Both the position numbers and the translations under genes were made by a program. 64,000 nucleotides of DNA from Intestinimonas butyriciproducens (GTDB lineage Bacteria > Bacillota > Clostridia > Oscillospirales > Oscillospiraceae): NCBI RefSeq assembly GCF_004154955.1, contig NZ_CP011524.1, forward strand, positions 2,046,001 through 2,110,000, written 5' to 3'. The notes under the pieces were generated by a model. The model was not told the DNA's origin and did no database searches. It saw nothing but the letters and a program-made list of their open reading frames with translations. Shown here piece after piece: positions 8,848-16,898 of this stretch (positions within the stretch are counted from its first letter, which is position 1; each line of letters starts with the position of its first letter).

Positions 8848-9269
8848 TCATGATAAATATTCTTTCAGGAAAAAAACGCGATCAGTCCAACCACAATCAG
8901 CACAATACCGCCAACCCGTTCTGCCGTCAGCGCAGCGTCGGACGGCTTCGCATCCTGATACCGCCAGCAGTTCCTCTCCCGGGATTCGCTCCCGCTCGGT
9001 ATAGTCATCGCTCCACCCGCCGAAGCCGGTGTTTCCCCTCACTGTCCACCAGAAAGTCGCGCCGTCCGGATAGAGAATCTCAATGCTCCCATCCTTATCG
9101 ACACAATATTGGTATGTCTGACCCCGCACATGAGGACGCCGTTCTCTCTGTCTACCGTGTAGACTCTTCCATTCTGCTCCACCTCATAAGCGCTGGAACG
9201 GGTCTCCCTCGTGCAGGCACACAGGAGCAGCGTCAGCAGCATCAAGAGGAATAGCAGCGCCTTCCGCAT
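8848..9269 (-). pseudogene. Small lipoprotein gene broken by a 1-nt frameshift
   Basis: The first part encodes a lipoprotein signal (LLLCAC lipobox) and continues to VDRENGVLM. The sensible continuation, VRGQTYQYCVDKDGSIEILY and then about 70 more residues, lies in another frame beginning at a GTG at 9129. Joining them needs one missing nucleotide near 9129-9134 (leucine codon, then AT plus one lost base, then GTG). The repaired protein would be about 140 residues. The start ATG overlaps the stop of the endonuclease-like gene. I do not recognise the family. A sequencing error is possible because a GGGG run lies nearby. Confidence 0.6.
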
Positions 9270-10147
9270 CAGACCCCTTCCCTCTCTTTTTCGCCGGGGC
9301 CCTTCAGAAACCTCCGATACAGCGTCTGCATCTCCTGCGCGTCTCGCGCTTGGGTACCGGCACTTTCACAGATCACGGTGGGGCTCCATCCCCGCCGCGC
9401 CAGCTCCCGCATCAGCGGTACCGGGTCAGGCCCAAAATCCTCCTGGTCAAAGGTCAGATGACACTTTTCTCCTCCGCCGGGTGTAAAGGCAATTTTGGAG
9501 AAGTGGCTGTGAAAACGAGACGCCCGGTCAGCCCCCAACTCCTCCTCCACGCGATTCAGTATTCGCCGGGTGGCCTCTTCGCCCTCAAGCTCCCCCAGGG
9601 AGCGGGCGTACAGATGGCCGAAATCAATGCAGGGCAAAAGCCGTTCATCCAGCCGGCAGAGCTCCAGTACCTCATCCAAGTCCCCAAGCTGATTGATCTT
9701 TCCCATGGTCTCCGGACACAGGGCGATATGTCCGTACCCCTCCCCGTCGCAGGCCCGGATGACCTCCCGCAGCGAGATGAGGGCAATGTCCAACGCCTCC
9801 CTCCTGGTCCGCTTCATCAGGGCGCCGGTGTGGACCGTGACCCGGACGGCCCCCATCCAGTCCGCCACCTGACAGGCCGCCAGGACGTAGTTGGTGGTTT
9901 TTTTTAAACTCACCGGGTCCGGATTCGCCAGGTTGATAAAGTAAGGGGCGTGGAGGGAGAGCTGTATCCCATGTTCTCTGGCCGCTACACCCACTGCCCG
10001 AGCAGTCTCTTCCCCCACATTGACGCCCTTCCCGCATTGATATTCAAAGGCGTCCAGGCCCTGTGAGGCAAGCCATCCAGGATATTCCACCGAGGACCTG
10101 CCCGGATAGTTCCCCGCCTGCCCGGCAGGGCCGAATTTTACACCCAC
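9269..10147 (-). CDS. Endonuclease IV-like TIM-barrel protein
   Basis: The 292-residue protein resembles deoxyribonuclease IV (AP endonuclease, Nfo) family enzymes: LSLHAPYFINLANPD, VTVHTGAL, CPETMGKINQLG, PCIDFGHLYAR and FHSHFSKI are the metal-site segments, with the conserved His, Glu and Asp residues present. The chosen start is GTG at 10147, with GGAGGAGGAG upstream and placed next to the stop of yqeG; a longer frame to 10240 would overlap yqeG with no ribosome-binding site. The usual C-terminal block of Nfo is altered (FTPGGGEKCHLTFD), so it may act on something other than abasic DNA. Confidence 0.85.
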   Translation of the reverse strand: MGVKFGPAGQAGNYPGRSSVEYPGWLASQGLDAFEYQCGKGVNVGEETARAVGVAAREHGIQLSLHAPYFINLANPDPVSLKKTTNYVLAACQVADWMGAVRVTVHTGALMKRTRREALDIALISLREVIRACDGEGYGHIALCPETMGKINQLGDLDEVLELCRLDERLLPCIDFGHLYARSLGELEGEEATRRILNRVEEELGADRASRFHSHFSKIAFTPGGGEKCHLTFDQEDFGPDPVPLMRELARRGWSPTVICESAGTQARDAQEMQTLYRRFLKGPGEKEREGV

Positions 10148-10151
10148 AGAC

Positions 10152-10649
10152 TCATCTCCTCCTCCCCAGGGCCCGGAAGGGTTCCTCCACCGCATAGCGG
10201 AGATAGCGCCCGGGATTTCCCCGCAGTTCCATCGGCTCAACCATCAGGGCCAGTACGCCAGCGCGTTTGGCCCCCAGTATATCCGTAAAAATTTGATCCC
10301 CCACCATGGCGGTTTGGGCAGGCGTGCGGCCCATCTGCTCCATGGCCCTGAAAAACCCCTCTGTCCTCGGCTTTCCCGCATGGCCCAGATAGGGAACCTC
10401 CAGGCACCGCGCATAGTGTCCAGCCCGAGCGGGCTTTCGGCTGTTGGAGAGCAGAAAGAGCTCCACCCCTGCCTCCGCCAGGCCGCATTTCCACTGCTGG
10501 ACGGCGGGCTCCGGGTCCGGCTGTCCGTATTTGGCCAGGGTATTGTCCAGATCAGCCAGCAATAACGAGACGCCGCGCCGGGAGAGCTCCGTCCCATCGA
10601 TCTCAAAAATGGAGGAATAAACACGATCAGGAATCAGGGAAAAAGCCAT
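10152..10649 (-). CDS. yqeG: YqeG family HAD IIIA-type phosphatase
   Basis: The 165-residue haloacid-dehalogenase phosphatase shows motif I LADLDNTL (nucleophile and acid Asp), motif II LLSNS, the conserved lysine in GHAGKPR and motif III MVGDQIFTDI. YqeG-type enzymes are widespread in Firmicutes; the substrate is not settled. It is the first gene of a six-gene minus-strand operon running to the CD1247-type gene, and its stop is 4 nt from the start of the endonuclease-like gene. Confidence 0.92.
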   Translation of the reverse strand: MAFSLIPDRVYSSIFEIDGTELSRRGVSLLLADLDNTLAKYGQPDPEPAVQQWKCGLAEAGVELFLLSNSRKPARAGHYARCLEVPYLGHAGKPRTEGFFRAMEQMGRTPAQTAMVGDQIFTDILGAKRAGVLALMVEPMELRGNPGRYLRYAVEEPFRALGRRR

Positions 10650-10689
10650 GTATTCACCTCATGAAAATAATCTTGCCCGCATAGATTGC

Positions 10690-10719
10690 ATTATAACACA
10701 ACACGGACAAGGGGGACAA
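10690..10719 (-). promoter_or_regulatory. Promoter of the yqeG-efp operon
   Basis: On the minus strand TTGTCC (10719-10714) and consensus TATAAT (10695-10690) are 18 bp apart, about 40 nt before the yqeG start codon. It overlaps the ribosome-binding site of the divergent gene at 10725. Confidence 0.55.
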
Positions 10720-10724
10720 CCCAC

Positions 10725-11498
10725 ATGCTTTCAAAATCCAACCTGATCCTGGCGGCCGCTCCCACCGAAATGATGGCGGCCCAGTCCTTTGGCCTCACCC
10801 TGGCCCACATGGCGTATCGGGTGGGCGGCGGCCCCCACCTGTTCCGGGCCAATCTGCCCATCCCCGCCCGCGGCGGGCTCATGATGATCGACGACGCTGG
10901 CTTCGATGGCAGAGGCGACCCCGGTCCCTTCTGCCAGGAGGTAATGCGGGAGTGCACAGCCAGATGCTATACCGGCGTGATCTGCGGTTTCGACCGTCCC
11001 TTCCCCTTGCTGGGCAGGGTCATCGCCGAACTCTCACCCCTGTTGGAACGCCAGGGCTGGCCTTTTTACATTAGTGAACTTTACGCCCGCTATTCGGATA
11101 CCGCCAAAATTTTGATCCCCACCGCCCTCTCTGGCGGCTCCCTGCACCAGCGCCTGGAAGAGGCCGCCGCCCAGTACGGCGCATCCCGGATCGCGCTGGC
11201 TGTGGAGCGCGCCGCCGAAGACTTTTTCCTCCCCTCGCCCACCGGGCAGGGTATCCCCCTGAGCCAGGAAGCACTGCAGGCTCGCATCGAGGAGCGCAGT
11301 CCTACCATTTTCTTCTCAGGCGAACTGTGCGCCCATTACTTCACCTATATGAATAAACAGAACGGCGCCCACTTTATCCTTTTTGATGACGCGTCCTCCA
11401 TCCGCAAGAAGCTGCATGTGGCCCGCACACTTGATATCTCCGACGCCCTTCTCCCCTATCCCGAGGTGGCGGATATTTTGCCGGAAATTCTGGCCTGA
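10725..11498 (+). CDS. Conserved protein of unknown function
   Basis: A 257-residue soluble protein without signal peptide or membrane segment. Alternating hydrophobic strands (GLMMIDDAGFDG, YTGVICGFDRPF, PFYISELYA, ARTLDISDALLP) suggest an alpha/beta barrel, perhaps like the glycoside hydrolase 18 group, but I see no certain catalytic motif and do not assign a function. The ATG at 10725 has AAGGGGGAC upstream, preferred over an in-frame TTG at 10686. It is divergent from the yqeG operon, and its promoter must lie close to or inside that of yqeG. Confidence 0.75.
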   Translation: MLSKSNLILAAAPTEMMAAQSFGLTLAHMAYRVGGGPHLFRANLPIPARGGLMMIDDAGFDGRGDPGPFCQEVMRECTARCYTGVICGFDRPFPLLGRVIAELSPLLERQGWPFYISELYARYSDTAKILIPTALSGGSLHQRLEEAAAQYGASRIALAVERAAEDFFLPSPTGQGIPLSQEALQARIEERSPTIFFSGELCAHYFTYMNKQNGAHFILFDDASSIRKKLHVARTLDISDALLPYPEVADILPEILA

Positions 11499-11583
11499 TT
11501 TTTCTCCGTAGCGTACTCCCTTGACTTTCTCACCATTTTCTGATAAATTGAGCACCCATTTATTGTAATAGGAGGTGCTCATT

Positions 11584-12189
11584 ATGTTAACGGATCTCTG
11601 CGCCTGGACGGAGGAATTCCTCCGTCGGCTGTTAGACGCCTTTCCCCAGAGGCTGATATTCGCCGGGCTTCAGGGGAGCTACGGCCGGGGGGAGGCCACA
11701 CCGGAGAGCGACATCGACCTCGTTGTGATCCTGGACCATGTGGGGCTCCCCGAGCTGGAGACTTATCGCGGTCTGGTACGGGGCATGGATCAGGGGGCGC
11801 TGGCCTGCGGCTTTCTATGCGGGCGCGCAGAACTGGATCGCTGGCCCCGCTACGACCTGATGCAGCTCGTCTGGGATACGCGCCCTCTCTATGGTACGCT
11901 GGAGGGACTCCACGAATTTACCCCCGACGATGTGGATATGGCCATACAAATCGGCGCTTCCGCCCTCTATCACAGCGCGGTACACTGTTTTCTCTACGAC
12001 AATGACCCCTCCACCGCGCTCCCGGCGCTGGAAAAGAGCGCCTTTTTCCTGGCCCGCCTGGAGCTCTTCCGCCGGACAGGCGCTTACCCGTCCACGCGCC
12101 GGGAAACCGCTGTGTCCTATGGCCCCTGGTCCGGCGGCACAGAGAAAAAATATGAACGGCTGATTCGCTGGTCTTCCTCCCTGCTGTAG
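11584..12189 (+). CDS. Nucleotidyltransferase-domain protein
   Basis: The 201-residue protein carries the Pol-beta-type nucleotidyltransferase core: LQGSYGRGEATPESDIDLVV near residue 30, with the GS motif and the DxD metal pair. The C-terminal part (DDVDMAIQIGASALYHSAVHCF and the following helices) looks like the HEPN-like helical region found in minimal nucleotidyltransferase proteins and aminoglycoside adenylyltransferases. AGGAGGT at 11570-11576 lies 7 nt before the ATG. It could be a housekeeping or MNT-like enzyme; the target is unknown. It ends in a good terminator. Confidence 0.78.
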   Translation: MLTDLCAWTEEFLRRLLDAFPQRLIFAGLQGSYGRGEATPESDIDLVVILDHVGLPELETYRGLVRGMDQGALACGFLCGRAELDRWPRYDLMQLVWDTRPLYGTLEGLHEFTPDDVDMAIQIGASALYHSAVHCFLYDNDPSTALPALEKSAFFLARLELFRRTGAYPSTRRETAVSYGPWSGGTEKKYERLIRWSSSLL

Positions 12190-12204
12190 GCGAAAGAGAT
12201 AACA

Positions 12205-12240
12205 AAAGCCCGGCGCCGTACGGCGCCGGGCTTTATTGTT
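12205..12240. terminator. Bidirectional terminator
   Basis: Perfect repeat AAAGCCCGGCGCCG / CGGCGCCGGGCTTT separated by TA, with A-run on one side and T-rich sequence on the other. It serves the nucleotidyltransferase gene on the plus strand and rpsU on the minus strand. Confidence 0.85.
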
Positions 12241-12242
12241 CA

Positions 12243-12425
12243 TCAATAGAATTTCTTCTTGTTCTTCCGGGCCGCCTCGGACTTCTTGCGGCGCTTAACG
12301 CTGGGACTCTCGTAGTGCTCACGCTTACGCACCTCGGCCAGCACCCCGGACTTGGCGCAGCTACGCTTAAAACGCTTCAGCGCGCTCTCCAGAGACTCAT
12401 TCTCCCTGACATGGACTTCCGACAT
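12243..12425 (-). CDS. rpsU: 30S ribosomal protein S21
   Basis: Small-subunit ribosomal protein of 60 residues beginning [19 protein letters not shown] and ending in a very basic tail ([16 protein letters not shown]), the full usual length. The start at 12425 is fixed by GGAGGGG nine nt upstream; a longer frame would have no biological support. A consensus promoter lies about 75 nt upstream. Confidence 0.97.
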   Translation of the reverse strand: MSEVHVRENESLESALKRFKRSCAKSGVLAEVRKREHYESPSVKRRKKSEAARKNKKKFY

Positions 12426-12500
12426 TATTGTTTCCCCTCCCTCCGAAGTGACAAGCCAAGCCTGCCACGAAAGGGCCATTCGTATGGCTTTAACAGTAGT

Positions 12501-12529
12501 ATTATATGCAATTTTATCTCCATTGTCAA
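12501..12529 (-). promoter_or_regulatory. Consensus promoter of rpsU
   Basis: Minus-strand TTGACA (12529-12524), 17-bp spacer, TATAAT (12506-12501): a full match to the housekeeping sigma consensus, fitting a highly expressed ribosomal gene. Confidence 0.85.
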
Positions 12530-12578
12530 GAGGACATTTTCAAGTCCATTTTACGATCGGTTTTACCAGCAGGACTTC

Positions 12579-12607
12579 TTGTGGGCCGTTCCCTCCTGTG
12601 GTACAAT
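12579..12607 (+). promoter_or_regulatory. Putative promoter of the acetyltransferase gene
   Basis: TTGTGG (12579-12584), 17-bp spacer, TACAAT (12602-12607), 45 nt before the ATG at 12652. Confidence 0.45.
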
Positions 12608-12651
12608 AGGACGCACAAACGATCATTGATTATAAAAGAGAGCTTACCAAC

Positions 12652-13077
12652 ATGATCAGGAAATTACAAGAAGCAGATATAAATCGGGTTGCAACCATTT
12701 GGTTCGCGGTCAATATAACAGCCCATAATTTTATTTCCGCCCAGTACTGAATGGACCATTTTGAAATAGTGCAAGAAATGTTTCCGCAAGCGGAAGTGTA
12801 CGTCTATGAAGAGGGCGCCAGCATACAAGGTTTTATTGGATTGCAGGAGGGCTATATCGCCGGTATTTTTGTCTCCGGCGAGGCTCAATCCAGTGGGATC
12901 GGCAGACGTTTGATCCATTTTGCAAAAGGCATACGAAGTCAGCTGCGTTTGGATGTATATCCAAAAAATACACGGGCAGTACGGTTCTATCAAAGAGAGA
13001 GCTTTGAGATTTCAGGAGAACACACGGAGCAAAATACGGGCGAAAGAGAATATTCTATGATATGGAAGCGGCAATAG
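12652..13077 (+). pseudogene. GNAT acetyltransferase gene with an in-frame TGA
   Basis: Translation from the ATG at 12652 gives MIRKLQEADINRVATIWF and on to HNFISAQY, then a TGA at 12748-12750, then MDHFEIVQEMFPQAEVYVYE to the end. Family members I know have tryptophan at this place (QYW), so TGG to TGA is the simplest explanation. The rest is intact: the acetyl-CoA loop region is SSGIGRRLIHFAKG and the C-terminal FYQRESFEI is present, 141 codons in total. A restart at the ATG directly after the stop would lack the first strand and helix. Probably inactive. Confidence 0.75.
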
Positions 13078-13091
13078 CCGCCCCCATTGCT

Positions 13092-13129
13092 CGGAGAGTC
13101 CCTGAATTTGAGGCGGCTCTCCGTTTTTA
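13092..13129 (+). terminator. Terminator after the acetyltransferase pseudogene
   Basis: CGGAGAG (13092-13098) pairs with CTCTCCG (13117-13123) and is followed by TTTTTATT. A second small hairpin (CATTCC/GGAATG) follows directly. Confidence 0.7.
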
Positions 13130-13197
13130 TTCCATTCCGGCGGAGCGCGGAATGGGCCGCGCAGCTATAAACCACAGCCGGCAAATATAAGCCTGCC

Positions 13198-13959
13198 TCA
13201 CGCTTTCCTTGCCGCAAGCAGAAACCGATGGATCTGTCCCTCGAGGCATCCCGTTTGTTCCAATATCTCCTGCGCGCGGTATAGCTCTTTCAGGCATTTC
13301 TCTACCGTGAAACCGGGAAACTCCCATGCGATCACGTGGGCGAACCAGACAAATGCCCCCACGTCGTAGAATTTGATCGGTCGAAATGCCTCCTGCGATT
13401 GCAGAATCACAAACCCTGCCTTTTGGAACCGTTTTGATACCAGCTTTAAGCGCATCTCGGGAAAGGGAAGCTCCGTACCCGGAAGCAAAAGCTCCACCAA
13501 GGCCCTGTCATTTTCAGCGCCTACCTGCTCGGTAATAAAAATCCCGCCGCGCTTTACCACGCGATGTAGCTCTGATACACAGAAGCTGCCGTGCCTGTTT
13601 ATGACGATATCAAAAGCCTCATCTTCAAAGGGAAGGTCTTCGGATGCGTCGGCCCTGTGAAAGTCTACTCCAAGCGGACACAGCGTCTTTTCACATAGCC
13701 GCACGTTGGGAGGATATGCTTCCGTTGCGCTGGTATTCGAATAGGGGTGGCGGAGGGACAGTAAAAATTCCCCGCCGCCCGTATCAAGATCGAGCAGTCG
13801 GTATCTTGATTCCAAATATTGCTCAATCACTGCTCTGTAACTCCACGGCAGGTCGTTTTCCTCCTCATACCGCCCTTGGATGTGTGAGAAATCCCACCCC
13901 TGGATATGGGCGGCGCGCTCCTCCTTCAGCCATTGCTCTTTTAAGCGTTCCTTGTCCAT
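13198..13959 (-). CDS. Class I SAM-dependent methyltransferase
   Basis: The 253-residue protein has the Rossmann methyltransferase core: motif I RLLDLDTGGGEFLL near residue 57, an acidic end of strand 2 (ATEAYPPN), DFHRADASEDLPF, and motif IV-like FDIVINRHGSF, then HRVVKRGGIFITEQ. It resembles small-molecule methyltransferases of the UbiE/YcgJ kind annotated in Firmicutes; the substrate is unknown. The ATG at 13959 is chosen over an in-frame GTG at 13968 because GGGGTGG sits 8 nt before it. Confidence 0.85.
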   Translation of the reverse strand: MDKERLKEQWLKEERAAHIQGWDFSHIQGRYEEENDLPWSYRAVIEQYLESRYRLLDLDTGGGEFLLSLRHPYSNTSATEAYPPNVRLCEKTLCPLGVDFHRADASEDLPFEDEAFDIVINRHGSFCVSELHRVVKRGGIFITEQVGAENDRALVELLLPGTELPFPEMRLKLVSKRFQKAGFVILQSQEAFRPIKFYDVGAFVWFAHVIAWEFPGFTVEKCLKELYRAQEILEQTGCLEGQIHRFLLAARKA

Positions 13960-14197
13960 GACCGCCACCCCTTGAACCGCTATTCCAGCCCCATCTCACG
14001 GCAAATGATTCCTCTCACTCTGCGCTCGCGCGCCCGCAGTGCCCCACCCCACCGCATCCTATCTGTCAAATGCGTACGACGCGGGTTCCGCCGCCCTTTC
14101 TTCTCTGCCTGTCCTCTGCTGGAAATGATTGTGACTTGCCTGTCAAGGCCAAATTCGTTACAATTCGGTTACAAAACGACCGACGGAGGATTTCCCT

Positions 14198-15001
14198 ATG
14201 AAACGCTTTTTGATCGCTCTCACGCTGAGTCTGACGCTGGCCACCACCCCCGCCCTGGCCGCAAGCCCTTCGGTATCTGTGGATGGAACTCCCGTGGCCG
14301 CATATGCCACCGTCCGCCAAAACACAACTTACGTAGCCCTGCGCCCAATGGCCGAGGCCCTCTTGGAGGACGCCGCCGTATCCTGGGAGGGGAGTTGCGC
14401 CGCAGTCCGGGGGACCGGTCTGGACCTGACCGCATCCCCCGGCGCTCTGTACCTGGAATCTAACGGCCGTGCCCTGTACATACCCTACGGCGTTCTGCTG
14501 GAGTCCGGACGCACACTGGTGCCCGTCCGCGTCCTGGCCGCCGCGCTGGGCGCCGAAGTGGAGTGGGACTCCGCCACCGGCCATGTAAATGTCACCACCG
14601 GTACAGATGCCATTCCCTCCGCTGACGAGCAGTACGACGCGGACGCCCTGCGCTGGCTCTCTCACATCATCTCCGCAGAGAGCCGGGGCGAACCCCTCAC
14701 CGGAAAGATCGCTGTGGGCAATGTGGTCCTGAATCGAGTGGCTCACAGCGAGTTCCCCAACACCATCTACGGCGTGATTTTCGACTCCCGCTGGGGGGGA
14801 CAGTTTGAGCCGGTGCGCAACGGCACCATTTATCACACCCCCACCGAGGAGAGCGTGACTGCCGCCAAGCTGGTGCTGGAGGGGGCCGACGTGGCCGGCG
14901 AGAGCCTCTACTTCCTGGCCCCCACCCTCACCAACAACCACTGGATCATGGAAAACCGGGACTATATCATGACCATCGGCGTCCATTGGTTCTACAAATG
15001 A
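14198..15001 (+). CDS. SleB-type cell wall hydrolase with copper amine oxidase N domain
   Basis: Exported hydrolase of 267 residues. A signal peptide (cleavage after ALAA near residue 22) is followed by a copper-amine-oxidase-N-type beta domain (VDGTPV, YVALRPMAEAL, LVPVRVLAAALGAEVEWD, about 28-130) that in clostridia often serves as a surface or spore-coat module. The C-terminal catalytic domain starts at LRWLSHIISAESRGEPLTG, with the catalytic glutamate in SAESRGE and the conserved AVGNVVLNRV, typical of SleB/CwlJ germination hydrolases that cut spore cortex peptidoglycan. GGAGG lies 10 nt before the ATG. It stands alone between minus-strand neighbours. Confidence 0.88.
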   Translation: MKRFLIALTLSLTLATTPALAASPSVSVDGTPVAAYATVRQNTTYVALRPMAEALLEDAAVSWEGSCAAVRGTGLDLTASPGALYLESNGRALYIPYGVLLESGRTLVPVRVLAAALGAEVEWDSATGHVNVTTGTDAIPSADEQYDADALRWLSHIISAESRGEPLTGKIAVGNVVLNRVAHSEFPNTIYGVIFDSRWGGQFEPVRNGTIYHTPTEESVTAAKLVLEGADVAGESLYFLAPTLTNNHWIMENRDYIMTIGVHWFYK

Positions 15002-16795
15002 TCAGGTTCTTCCCGCCTGTCCGGCGATCTGCTCCGCCAGATCGTTGAGATAGACCCACCGCTCCATTTTTTCCTCCAGTGCAGCCTCCAGCTCGGACTC
15101 TCTGCTCTGGAGGGCCTGGAGGGCCACATAGTCGCTGGCCTTCGCCTCCTGCTCCGTCCGGATCTGGGCGAGTTGCTCCTCCAGGGCGGCGATTTCACCA
15201 TCAATGTTTTCATACTCCCGCTGCTCTTTATAGCTGAATTTCAGCTTCTTAGAGCCGGACGGTCTCTCCCGCCGCTTTTCAGCCGGGGCGGAGACCGTCT
15301 TTTCCCTTTTCTCCTCCGCCTTCCGCGCGTCAAGGTAGTCGGTGTAATTCCCCACGTATTCGGTAACCGCGCCGCTCTCCCCCACCTCAAAGATACGCCG
15401 GACGGTCTTATCCAGAAAATAGCGGTCGTGGGAGACGGCGATCACCGCGCCAGGGAACGTCTCCAGATAATCCTCCAGGATGGTGAGGGTCTGGATATCC
15501 AAGTCATTGGTGGGCTCATCCAGCAGCAGCACATTGGGCGCCGCAGCCAGAATGGAGAGGAGAAAAAGCCGCCGCCGCTCCCCGCCTGAGAGTTTCCCGA
15601 TCGGAGCCCACTGTTCGTCCGCCGGGAAAAGAAACTGCTCCAGAAGCTGGGACGCCGTCACCCTCCCCTCCGCTGTCTCGATGCTGTTACCGATCTCCTT
15701 GACGAAATCGATGACCCGCATCTCCGGGTCCATGGGCGGGTTTTCCTGGGAAAAGTAGCCCATGCGCACCGTCTTACCGGTCGCCACCTCGCCGGAATCG
15801 GGCATGAGCCGTCCCGCGATCAGGTTGAGCAGCGTGGACTTGCCGCTGCCGTTCCGGCCCACCACTCCGATCCGGTCCTCCCGCAGCAGCATCAGGTCAA
15901 AGTCCCGGAGCACAGTTCTCCCCGCAAAGGACTTGCTCACACCGTGGAGCTCTACCGTCTTTTTCCCCAGGCGGGAAGAGACGGCGGAGAGCTCCAACGC
16001 CGTCCGCTCCTCCGGGCCGGACTGACTTTTGAGGGCTTCGTACCGTTCCAGACGCTCCCGGCTCTTGGTCCCCCGGGCGGTGGGGCCCTGCATGACCCAT
16101 TGGTACTCTCTGCGCAGGATGGCCTGCCGCTTGCGTTCGCTGGCCTGGGCCATCTCCTCCCGCAGCGCCTTCTGTTCCAGGTACTTGTCGTAGTTGCCCT
16201 CATAAAAGGCAAGGGCTCCTCCCTCCACCTCCACCATGCGTCCGACCACCCGCTCCAAAAAGTAGCGGTCATGCGTGACCATTACCAGCGCGCCTTTGAA
16301 CTGCCGGAGCTCGTCCTCCAGCCAAGCGACCATACCGCTGTCCAAATGGTTGGTGGGCTCGTCCAGGATCAGCACATCGCAGGGACATGCCAGCGCGGAG
16401 CACAGCGCCACCCGCTTGCGCTGGCCGCCGGAAAGCACTCCCACACGCTGCTCAAACAGGGGCACTCCCAGCCGGGTGAGGATGGTCTTGGCCTCATATT
16501 CCGCCAGAGCCCGCGCCTCGGGCGAGACCCCGGCAAAGACCTGCTCCAGCACCGTATTTTTCTCATCAAACGCCGGAAGCTGGGGAAGATAGTTGAGGCG
16601 CACATTGGGGTCCCGGCTCACCCGTCCCTCGTCCGGCTCCTCCGCACCTGCCAGGATCCGCAGGAGGGTGGATTTTCCCGTGCCGTTGACGCCGATGACT
16701 CCCAGCTTCTGTCCCGCCTCCAGGTAGAGGGACACCCGGTCCAGCACCTTCCGTGTCCCGTAGGTTTTAGAAATCTGTTCCGCAGATAGCAGCAT
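15002..16795 (-). CDS. ABC-F family ATPase (Uup-like)
   Basis: The 597-residue protein has two ABC domains on one chain and no membrane segments. Domain 1 has GVNGTGKST, LSGGQRKRV and LILDEPTNHLD; domain 2 has GRNGSGKST, LSGGERRRL and LLLDEPTNDLD. A basic arm region with YQWVMQGPTARGTKSRERLERYE links them, and a coiled-coil C-terminal extension (about residues 500-590) is present, as in Uup. ABC-F proteins act on ribosomes. This architecture suits a housekeeping Uup-type factor rather than an antibiotic-resistance ABC-F, though that is inference. Its stop codon directly abuts the sleB-type stop on the other strand. Confidence 0.93.
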   Translation of the reverse strand: MLLSAEQISKTYGTRKVLDRVSLYLEAGQKLGVIGVNGTGKSTLLRILAGAEEPDEGRVSRDPNVRLNYLPQLPAFDEKNTVLEQVFAGVSPEARALAEYEAKTILTRLGVPLFEQRVGVLSGGQRKRVALCSALACPCDVLILDEPTNHLDSGMVAWLEDELRQFKGALVMVTHDRYFLERVVGRMVEVEGGALAFYEGNYDKYLEQKALREEMAQASERKRQAILRREYQWVMQGPTARGTKSRERLERYEALKSQSGPEERTALELSAVSSRLGKKTVELHGVSKSFAGRTVLRDFDLMLLREDRIGVVGRNGSGKSTLLNLIAGRLMPDSGEVATGKTVRMGYFSQENPPMDPEMRVIDFVKEIGNSIETAEGRVTASQLLEQFLFPADEQWAPIGKLSGGERRRLFLLSILAAAPNVLLLDEPTNDLDIQTLTILEDYLETFPGAVIAVSHDRYFLDKTVRRIFEVGESGAVTEYVGNYTDYLDARKAEEKREKTVSAPAEKRRERPSGSKKLKFSYKEQREYENIDGEIAALEEQLAQIRTEQEAKASDYVALQALQSRESELEAALEEKMERWVYLNDLAEQIAGQAGRT

Positions 16796-16858
16796 AACGG
16801 TTCCTCGCTTATTTTGGACTTTTTCTTAGTATACATGAATTTCTTTGAAAAGAAAAGC

Positions 16859-16888
16859 CGCCTCCTGGGCAAACTCTCCCCGGAGGCG
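16859..16888 (+). promoter_or_regulatory. Hairpin that contains the ribosome-binding site
   Basis: CGCCTCC (16859-16865) is complementary to GGAGGCG (16882-16888). The right arm contains the only Shine-Dalgarno sequence for the gene at 16899 and is followed by ATCTTTT. It could sequester the site or act as a weak attenuator. Confidence 0.4.
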
Positions 16889-16898
16889 ATCTTTTGTT

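Noticed and set aside
9120-9140. Programmed frameshift in the lipoprotein gene
   Set aside because: No slippery heptamer or stimulating structure is evident; a simple deletion or sequence error is more likely.
12748-12750. Selenocysteine at the in-frame TGA of the acetyltransferase
   Set aside because: No SECIS-like stem follows directly, the family does not use selenocysteine, and the expected residue there is tryptophan.
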